Shown in pieces: positions 55,930 to 61,625 of a stretch of 64,000 nt of DNA. Each line of letters opens with the position of its first letter. Within the stretch, counting starts at the first letter, position 1. This DNA comes from UBA10161 sp964581105 (GTDB taxonomy: Archaea; Micrarchaeota; Micrarchaeia; Anstonellales; Anstonellaceae). The notes beneath the pieces were generated by a model, which saw only the letters and a program-made list of their open reading frames with translations, ran no database searches and was not told where the DNA came from. The translations under genes and the position numbers were made by a program. The stretch is from positions 17,921-81,920 of the forward strand of contig CAZOMB010000002.1 of the NCBI GenBank assembly GCA_964581105.1, in the 5' to 3' direction.

Positions 55930-56457
55930 TCATATTTTCTTGTCTGGTGCTTCTGTTTTAGAGTCATGTATGCAGTTTGTGCCCATACCATAGGCGCTTA
56001 CAGCCTTGAGCCCGTGTTTTTCTATCCCTTCAAACCTAACAAGCCCCCAGTAAGCAAGATTAAGCTCTTTTGTATTTATGGAATAAACTTTATTGCTCTC
56101 CCTTTGCATCACATGCCTGTAGTAAAGGGCATGCTTGAAAAGCTCAAAACAATGTGCAGTTTCCGTCTCTTTAGCCCTCTCGAGTATGCCGGTCCTTAGC
56201 TTCAGGTTTTTTCCCAGGTCGTTTATATTCACATAAACCAATTCATCCTGCAAAAGCCCCTTGGGAATTCCCCAACATCGGGCCAACTTGTTTTTATCGA
56301 CAACAACCTTGTTCCCAACATTTTGTTCTTGCAGGGTTGGAACTCTTGGTTTTGAAAAAGAAGTGCTGATGCCTCCAACAAGTGGGGGGAATACTGTAAA
56401 AACAACAATAGCTGCTGTTTTTACAACCCACTTAGGGGTCCTAAAATGCTTTTTCAT
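55930..56457 (-). CDS. Hypothetical protein with N-terminal membrane anchor
   Basis: This 175-residue protein begins MKKHFRTPKW and has a hydrophobic segment AAIVVFTVFPPLVGGI at residues 15-30, probably a signal anchor. The rest is a soluble domain containing several His and Tyr residues (ALYYRHVMQRESNKVYS) and three Cys. No family recognised. A TATTTAAAGG box is centred about 37 bases upstream. Codon usage is A/T-rich compared with the flanking housekeeping genes. Confidence 0.55.
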   Translation of the reverse strand: MKKHFRTPKWVVKTAAIVVFTVFPPLVGGISTSFSKPRVPTLQEQNVGNKVVVDKNKLARCWGIPKGLLQDELVYVNINDLGKNLKLRTGILERAKETETAHCFELFKHALYYRHVMQRESNKVYSINTKELNLAYWGLVRFEGIEKHGLKAVSAYGMGTNCIHDSKTEAPDKKI

Positions 56458-56536
56458 CCTATCCTAAAACCATTTCAATACAAACCTTTAAATACTCTAT
56501 ACATATATCCCTACCAACAATAACACGGTGATAATT

Positions 56537-56875
56537 ATGGCACACAAAGACAAGCAAATAGAAAAAGACGAACCGCCTAGCAAGAAAAAAAGAGGCTCAC
56601 AACAGAACTTCACCACGTCTTCATTGAAAAGTATAGCTGAAAAACAGAACATGACTCTCAGAGAGAAAATGAACGATATGTGTGAAGACGACTGGTCAGG
56701 AAACAATACTCAAAAAAAGAAAGACAAAGCAATGAGCAACCCGAGAGATGGGGGAAAGAAATCAAAGATTGAAACAGATTTCACAACAGATCCATTTTTC
56801 AATAGTCTTCCCACAGAGCCTGACAGATACTCTGAAAGTCCACAGGACATAAAATGTGATGACCACAAAGGCTAA
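56537..56875 (+). CDS. Hydrophilic, probably disordered small protein
   Basis: This 112-residue protein is rich in Lys, Ser, Asp, Glu and Thr with almost no hydrophobic core. A Lys-rich region (KKKRGSQQNF) near residue 18 and acidic stretches (MCEDDWSG) point to disorder or an RNA- or DNA-binding tail. It starts at ATG 56537 after GGTGAT, and a clear hairpin follows. It is divergent from the anchored protein at 55930 across an 80-base gap with TATA boxes on both strands. It could be lineage-specific. Function unknown. Confidence 0.5.
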   Translation: MAHKDKQIEKDEPPSKKKRGSQQNFTTSSLKSIAEKQNMTLREKMNDMCEDDWSGNNTQKKKDKAMSNPRDGGKKSKIETDFTTDPFFNSLPTEPDRYSESPQDIKCDDHKG

Positions 56876-56891
56876 TTAAAAAAGCAGAAAA

Positions 56892-56912
56892 GGCGGCTTA
56901 AAAAAAGCCGCC
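56892..56912. terminator. Strong hairpin between convergent small genes
   Basis: GGCGGCTT (56892-56899) and AAGCCGCC (56905-56912) form a perfect eight-pair stem with a five-A loop. It lies between the 3' ends of two convergent small genes and probably ends both transcripts or protects their 3' ends. Confidence 0.6.
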
Positions 56913-56930
56913 CGTGTTTTCAGGGAAAAT

Positions 56931-57146
56931 TTACGCGTTCTTCAGCTTTGCCTGGTATACATACCCGTCCTTTCCAAGGTAGTACATGTAGCCAGACTGC
57001 TTCCTGATCTTCTCAGAACCGACTCTTCCCTTTCTTCCGCGCTTGTTGTGCTTCATTGGCGCCTTCCATACATAGCCGTCCTTACCAATGTAGTAAAGAT
57101 AGCCATCTTCCCGCCTAATCTTCTCTGATCCAATTTTCCTTCCCAT
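56931..57146 (-). CDS. Small protein of two tandem GYxYYxGKDGYV repeats
   Basis: This 71-residue protein contains two near-identical 27-residue units: GSEKIRREDGYLYYIGKDGY with VWKAPMK, and GSEKIRKQSGYMYYLGKDGY with VYQAKLK. A basic linker (HNKRGRKGRV) joins them. Each looks like a small beta-hairpin with many aromatic residues. The high charge suggests nucleic-acid or ribosome binding. A GGAGGTG site precedes the ATG, and TTTATAAATTC lies 60 bases upstream, so the mRNA has a leader. I do not recognise a named family. Confidence 0.65.
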   Translation of the reverse strand: MGRKIGSEKIRREDGYLYYIGKDGYVWKAPMKHNKRGRKGRVGSEKIRKQSGYMYYLGKDGYVYQAKLKNA

Positions 57147-57180
57147 TCAGACACCTCCAAAATAATTAAGAGCAATATCT

Positions 57181-57232
57181 GCTCCGAGGTGGACTTCGTC
57201 GGTAGAATTTATAAACATATGTCCGTCGGAGC
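57181..57232. repeat. Inverted repeat in the leader region of the tandem-repeat gene
   Basis: GCTCCGA (57181-57187) and TCGGAGC (57226-57232) are perfect inverted copies flanking the TATA region of the 71-residue protein gene. The spacing of 38 bases suggests a protein-binding pair or RNA structure rather than a terminator. Confidence 0.4.
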
Positions 57233-57304
57233 CCCCCGAAAGCCGCATTCCAAGGCATTTGCATTTTAATACCACCCTTACACTATTCTCTTAAGGGTAA
57301 TTTC

Positions 57305-58630
57305 ATGGATTTAGGAAGAAGCCTCCGGGCAGCGCTTTCAAAGTTTACAGGGGCGCCAGTAGCAGACGAAAAGGCAGTAAAAGCCCTTTGCAGAGAGCTC
57401 CAGCGGGTTCTGATTTCCTCAGATGTGAATGTCAAGCTGGTTTTTGAGCTTACAAAAAAGATTGAAAAGCGCGCTTTGGACTCACATCTGCCAAAAGGCC
57501 TTTCCTTGCGCGAGCATGTTGTAAAAGTGGTTTATGAGGAACTTGCACTAATGCTTGGCGCCTCTTATGAGCCAAAGCTAAAGCCCCACAGAATTCTTTT
57601 ATTGGGCCTGTACGGCTCAGGAAAAACAACAACAACCGCAAAGCTTGCGCACTTTTACAAGTCAAGGGGCTTATCAGTTGCCTTGGTTTCATGCGATGTT
57701 GACAGGCCAGCAGCATTTGAGCAGCTTGAGCAGGTTGCAAACCAGTCAGGCGCGGCATTTTACGGCATAAGAGGGGAAAAGAGCGTTAAAAAAATCCTTG
57801 CACTTGCAAAAAAACAGGCAAAAGAAGACATAGTAATAGTTGACTCATCAGGAAGAAGCGCATTTGAAAAACAACTGGTTGAACAGCTCAAGCTCATAAA
57901 CTCAGAATTTATGCCCGATGAAAAGTTTCTGGTGATTTCAGCAGACATAGGGCAAATTGCAGGAAAGCAGGCGTCACAATTCCATGAAGCAGTCAAACTT
58001 TCAGGGGTAATAATTACAAAACTTGACGGAAGCGGAAAAGGGGGCGGCGCACTTTCAGCAGTAGCAGCCTCAAATGCAAAAGTCGCATTCATAGGCACAG
58101 GTGAAAAGCTGGATGCTCTCTCCCCTTTTGACGCTCAGAAATTTGTTGGGAGGCTTCTTGGCTTTCCAGACATTGGAGCACTGATGGAAAAAGTGAAAAA
58201 AATCTCAGAAGAGGAAAAAATGCCAGAAGAAATGGGCGAAAAACTCACTCTTAGAGTATTTTATGAGCAATTAAAGGCAGCAAAAAAGCTAGGGCCCCTT
58301 TCAGGCGTTTTTTCAATGCTTGGGGCGTCTGACCTTCCGGCAGACATTGTAAAGACAAGTGAAACCAAGCTCAAAAAGTATGAAGTGATAATAAATTCCA
58401 TGACTCCCCAGGAGAGGGACGACGCGGTTCTTCTTCGCAAAAACACCGCAAGAATAAAAAGAATCGCAGCCGGCTCTGGCACAAAGCCAGAGGATGTGCA
58501 AGACCTTCTCAAGCAGTTTGAAAAGGTGAGCAGCATGTTCAGCAAGTTCAAGAAAAACAGGGGCTTCAGGAAAAGAATGGAAAAAATGCTAAAAGGCGCA
58601 AACATAGACATGAAAAAATTCGGAAGCTAG
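57305..58630 (+). CDS. srp54: Signal recognition particle 54 kDa protein
   Basis: This 441-residue GTPase binds signal sequences and 7S RNA to target secreted and membrane proteins. The N domain is residues 1-90. G1 is LGLYGSGKTTTTAKLAHFY near 100, where GLQGSGKTT is usual. DVDRPAAFEQL, VDSSGRSAFEK (DTAGR is usual) and TKLDGSGKGGGALS complete the GTPase. The M domain has a Met-rich helix (FSMLGA, MEKMLKGANIDMKKF). Relative to typical archaeal SRP54 it is near the usual length. An A/T-rich TATTTTAAT-type element sits about 40 bases upstream. Confidence 0.95.
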   Translation: MDLGRSLRAALSKFTGAPVADEKAVKALCRELQRVLISSDVNVKLVFELTKKIEKRALDSHLPKGLSLREHVVKVVYEELALMLGASYEPKLKPHRILLLGLYGSGKTTTTAKLAHFYKSRGLSVALVSCDVDRPAAFEQLEQVANQSGAAFYGIRGEKSVKKILALAKKQAKEDIVIVDSSGRSAFEKQLVEQLKLINSEFMPDEKFLVISADIGQIAGKQASQFHEAVKLSGVIITKLDGSGKGGGALSAVAASNAKVAFIGTGEKLDALSPFDAQKFVGRLLGFPDIGALMEKVKKISEEEKMPEEMGEKLTLRVFYEQLKAAKKLGPLSGVFSMLGASDLPADIVKTSETKLKKYEVIINSMTPQERDDAVLLRKNTARIKRIAAGSGTKPEDVQDLLKQFEKVSSMFSKFKKNRGFRKRMEKMLKGANIDMKKFGS

Positions 58631-58662
58631 CCAAAAAGTAAAAAACCAAAAACAGAAAAAAG

Positions 58663-59397
58663 TTACTTTCTTCCTGAAAGGGCAAGCTCTTTTGAAATCA
58701 GTTCACTCAGGACCTCTTTTGCAATTACCCTTCTCCCGCCGATTTTCTCATGAGGGATCCTGTTCCTGTCAAGCCTTCTTTCAAAAGCATTTCTCTTTAT
58801 CTTGATTCCCCTGCCAGTCATTTCAGCAACTGCTTCTCCTACCTCATAATAATTTTTGCAGATGTGGACAAGCCCGCCTATTGCATCCTTTGGAACCCAG
58901 CGTTGCGTTCCAATCTTAAGTGATGGGATGGAATTTTTCTCAATCCTGCCGATAAATGCGCGCAAATTGAGCTTTTCATGCTTCTTCAATTCGTTGTATG
59001 CCTGCTTGACACTGTAAAATTCATTTGAAAGGGCCACCCAGTCCTGTATGACTGGTTTTGGAATGAGCCTCTTGTTGCCGATTTTCTCAGAATGAACAGA
59101 GCGCCTTTCAACTCTTCCACCAAATGCCCTGAACGAAAGGGAAACGCCTCCCTTGCGAAGTTCATTATATGCCTCTTCAAGGGTATAAAGCCCAAGGCCC
59201 TTGAGCCTGTCCTTTTCAAGCCTGTCCTGCGCATAAAGGTCCTTTGCCCTTTTGACTATATTTGATATTCCCTCATGAAGCTCTGCTTCGTCCTTTGTTC
59301 TTTTCTTTTTCATGTCCCTTATGCTCATTGACTTTAACTTTGTAATCTTTGGGTCTTTGATGACCTTGTCAATCACAATCCTTTTTCCACGAGGCAT
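58663..59397 (-). CDS. Protein with three tandem excisionase-like repeats
   Basis: The protein is 244 residues with a basic N-terminal region up to residue 65. Three related units of about 55 residues then follow: LYTLEEAYNELRKGGVSLSFRAFGGRVERRSVHSEKIGNKRLIP, FYSVKQAYNELKKHEKLNLRAFIGRIEKNSIPSLKIGTQRWVP, and YYEVGEAVAEMTGRGIKIKRNAFERRLDRNRIPHEKIGGRRVIA. Each has a short helical pair plus a turn-basic segment, similar to MerR/excisionase winged helices, so it probably binds DNA or RNA at three sites. ATG 59397 is preceded by GGTGTGA. Function unknown. Confidence 0.7.
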   Translation of the reverse strand: MPRGKRIVIDKVIKDPKITKLKSMSIRDMKKKRTKDEAELHEGISNIVKRAKDLYAQDRLEKDRLKGLGLYTLEEAYNELRKGGVSLSFRAFGGRVERRSVHSEKIGNKRLIPKPVIQDWVALSNEFYSVKQAYNELKKHEKLNLRAFIGRIEKNSIPSLKIGTQRWVPKDAIGGLVHICKNYYEVGEAVAEMTGRGIKIKRNAFERRLDRNRIPHEKIGGRRVIAKEVLSELISKELALSGRK

Positions 59398-59430
59398 AGT
59401 CACACCTTCCATAATCGGCGCTCTACATTA

Positions 59431-59465
59431 CCATAACAACATATTTTACCATTACTTTATTATGG
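59431..59465. promoter_or_regulatory. Inverted repeat near the triple-repeat gene start
   Basis: CCATAA (59431-59436) and TTATGG (59460-59465) flank an A/T-rich spacer in the leader, downstream of a CTTTATAAACAGG box at about 59473-59485. It may be an autoregulatory site for the adjacent DNA-binding candidate, by position only. Confidence 0.4.
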
Positions 59466-59540
59466 CAACCTGTTTATAAAGCTTCCGTAGCTCTCCCCAA
59501 ACTAACCCTTTGCAGTTTTTGCAAGAGCATACCTCTGGTA

Positions 59541-59551
59541 ACATTTAAAAG
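59541..59551 (+). promoter_or_regulatory. TATA box of pus10
   Basis: ACATTTAAAAG is centred about 27 bases before the pus10 ATG at 59574, consistent with a leaderless transcript. Confidence 0.5.
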
Positions 59552-59573
59552 CTCTTCTCACTCCTCCTTTTTC

Positions 59574-60710
59574 ATGGAAAAATACCATCTTTGCAAGCAC
59601 TGCATTTCAAACTTCAAGTCAAACAGCTGCATCCATTCCTGCAAGACTTCAGAGTGCCACATTTGCAGTGGGGCGCTCGAGCAAATAGATGGTCTTGTTC
59701 AGGGTGCCACTAAAAAGGCAAAAAAATTCGAATGGAAAACGTTTTCGGTTTCCTCTTCATTTCCTAAACAGTCATTTATAAATGAGCAGCAGGTTGCAGA
59801 CCTGCTTTCCCCGGGCCATTATACGTCACTCAAAAATTCTGCAAATGCGCTTCTTGCAAAAAAAATCTCGCAGCAAACAGGTAAGAAAAACATCCAAAGA
59901 CAGGCAGATGCGAACTTTGGCTTTAATTTCATCACAACACAATCATCAGCAGAGCCTTCACCAATCCACATATTTGGGCATTATATTAAGCTTTCAAGGA
60001 GCCACTGCCAGAGCAAATGGCACTGCAGCAAATGCGGGGGAAAAGGCTGCGATTCATGCAAAGGAACAGGAAAAAACTACCCGTCAGTTGAAGAGGAAAT
60101 AGGCAATGTTTTGAAAGAGGAATTCTTGGCAAAAGGATTTACACTGCATGCAAGCGGAAGGGAAGATGTTGATGTCCGGGCAATTGGAACAGGCAGGCCC
60201 TTTGTGATGGAGCTTTCATTTCCAAAAAAAAGGCAAGCCGACCTAAAAGCACTTGAGCAGCAATTTTCAGAAAACGAAAACGTGCAGGCAATAGGGATGA
60301 GAATCGTGCAAAGGCATTTTATTGACGCAATATGCAGCTCACACTTTGACAAAACCTATTCGGCAGTAGTTTCTGCACAAAGGCCGTTTACAAAAAATGA
60401 CGAAAAAAAAGCAGAATCTTTGTCAGGCAGGTTTATCCTTCAACAAACCCCAAAACGGGTTCTTGCAAGGAGGGCAGACATGAAAAGAAAAAGAAAAATA
60501 ACGGAAATATCTGCAAAAGCCCTGAAAAGCGGCAAGCTCCACATGGCAATAACAGCAGAAGCAGGAACATACATAAAAGAGCTCATAAGCTCAGACTCTG
60601 GCAGGACAAAGCCAAGCATCACAGAAGTGCTTGGCTGCAAAGCAAGCTGCGATGAGCTTGATGTTGTTGCAATACACGACTATTTTTTGGAAACATTGCT
60701 GGATGATTAA
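59574..60710 (+). CDS. pus10: tRNA pseudouridine(54/55) synthase Pus10
   Basis: The protein is 378 residues. An N-terminal zinc-binding region has CKHC and CHIC pairs (residues 7-31), followed by a CSKCGGKGCDSCKGTG ribbon near 150. The catalytic domain shows ASGREDVDVRAIGTGRPF near 195, with the essential Asp. A C-terminal region has AEAGTYIKELISSDSGRTKPS. It makes pseudouridine 54 and 55 in the T loop. The order of the zinc modules and the catalytic motif matches archaeal Pus10, although at 378 residues it is somewhat short. Confidence 0.93.
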   Translation: MEKYHLCKHCISNFKSNSCIHSCKTSECHICSGALEQIDGLVQGATKKAKKFEWKTFSVSSSFPKQSFINEQQVADLLSPGHYTSLKNSANALLAKKISQQTGKKNIQRQADANFGFNFITTQSSAEPSPIHIFGHYIKLSRSHCQSKWHCSKCGGKGCDSCKGTGKNYPSVEEEIGNVLKEEFLAKGFTLHASGREDVDVRAIGTGRPFVMELSFPKKRQADLKALEQQFSENENVQAIGMRIVQRHFIDAICSSHFDKTYSAVVSAQRPFTKNDEKKAESLSGRFILQQTPKRVLARRADMKRKRKITEISAKALKSGKLHMAITAEAGTYIKELISSDSGRTKPSITEVLGCKASCDELDVVAIHDYFLETLLDD

Positions 60711-60734
60711 ATACTTTGCGCGCCTTTTTCAGCC

Positions 60735-61625
60735 ATGCTTGAGTTTCTTTCAGCGCCGTCCATTTTGCCAGGGGCAGAGTTTCGTATATTTGTAGCATTG
60801 GCATTCACAGGGGCAGCCGCATTTTTTGACATGTTCAACAGAAAATGGGTTCCAAACTGGCTCCTTTATTCATCAGTTGCAGCTGCAGTTTTTCTTAACA
60901 TTGCTTTTTTTGAACAGGCTCTTTTCATACAGGCAATGCTCTTTGGCATTGCAGTATTTGCCATAGGCTACCCTCTTTACAGGCTTGGCCAGCTTGGGGG
61001 TGCGGATGTTTATGTTCTTGCAGCAATAGCAGCAGCAATTCCATACTTGTCAAAGCCTCTTTTGGCAGCATCGCAGAGCGTCCCGTACCCATTTATACTT
61101 TCAGTCCTTGCCCCGACCGGCGTGGCATTTATCTTGCACATGCTCGCAAGGTTCATTCCCTTTATTTCCAGAAGCCTTGCAAAGGGAAAAGTCAAATTCA
61201 CTGCAAAAAAGCTTGCAGCCCCGATTCTCCTCGTTTGTGCATTTTCAATTTTCATTTACGCGGTTTCATCACTGCCATTTGAACTTCCTCCGGCTTATTT
61301 TGCAATTCTTGCATTCCTTGCAATATCACTGGTATTTTTCTCTCTTTTCAAGGAGCAGATAAAAGACAGCATGGTCGAATTCCTTCCTGCACCAAGGCTT
61401 GAGCAAGAAGATGTCCTTGCTCTTGAGAAAATGGACGGCAGGCTGGTGAAAAAGCTCAAGCTGGGGCCATTGCTTGACAAAAAGGCAATTGCTGCATTGA
61501 AAAAATCAAAGGCAAAAAGTTTCCCTGTTTATACAAAAATGCCCTTCTTTTTGCCCTACCTTTTCCTGGGTCTTGTTTTTTCAGTTCTTTTTGGGGACCT
61601 TCTCTTCTACATAGTGGCAGGCTAG
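60735..61625 (+). CDS. A24 prepilin peptidase
   Basis: This 296-residue membrane protein has about eight helices. Catalytic aspartates appear in AAFFDMFNRKWVPNW (Asp32) and LGGADVYVLAA (Asp91), the GxGD-type pair of archaeal PibD/FlaK/EppA peptidases that process class III pilins and archaellins. The C-terminal third has a cytoplasmic loop and two last helices. It is the probable processing enzyme for the two pilin-like proteins at 24605-25236. The last four bases overlap the polB gene on the other strand. Confidence 0.9.
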   Translation: MLEFLSAPSILPGAEFRIFVALAFTGAAAFFDMFNRKWVPNWLLYSSVAAAVFLNIAFFEQALFIQAMLFGIAVFAIGYPLYRLGQLGGADVYVLAAIAAAIPYLSKPLLAASQSVPYPFILSVLAPTGVAFILHMLARFIPFISRSLAKGKVKFTAKKLAAPILLVCAFSIFIYAVSSLPFELPPAYFAILAFLAISLVFFSLFKEQIKDSMVEFLPAPRLEQEDVLALEKMDGRLVKKLKLGPLLDKKAIAALKKSKAKSFPVYTKMPFFLPYLFLGLVFSVLFGDLLFYIVAG

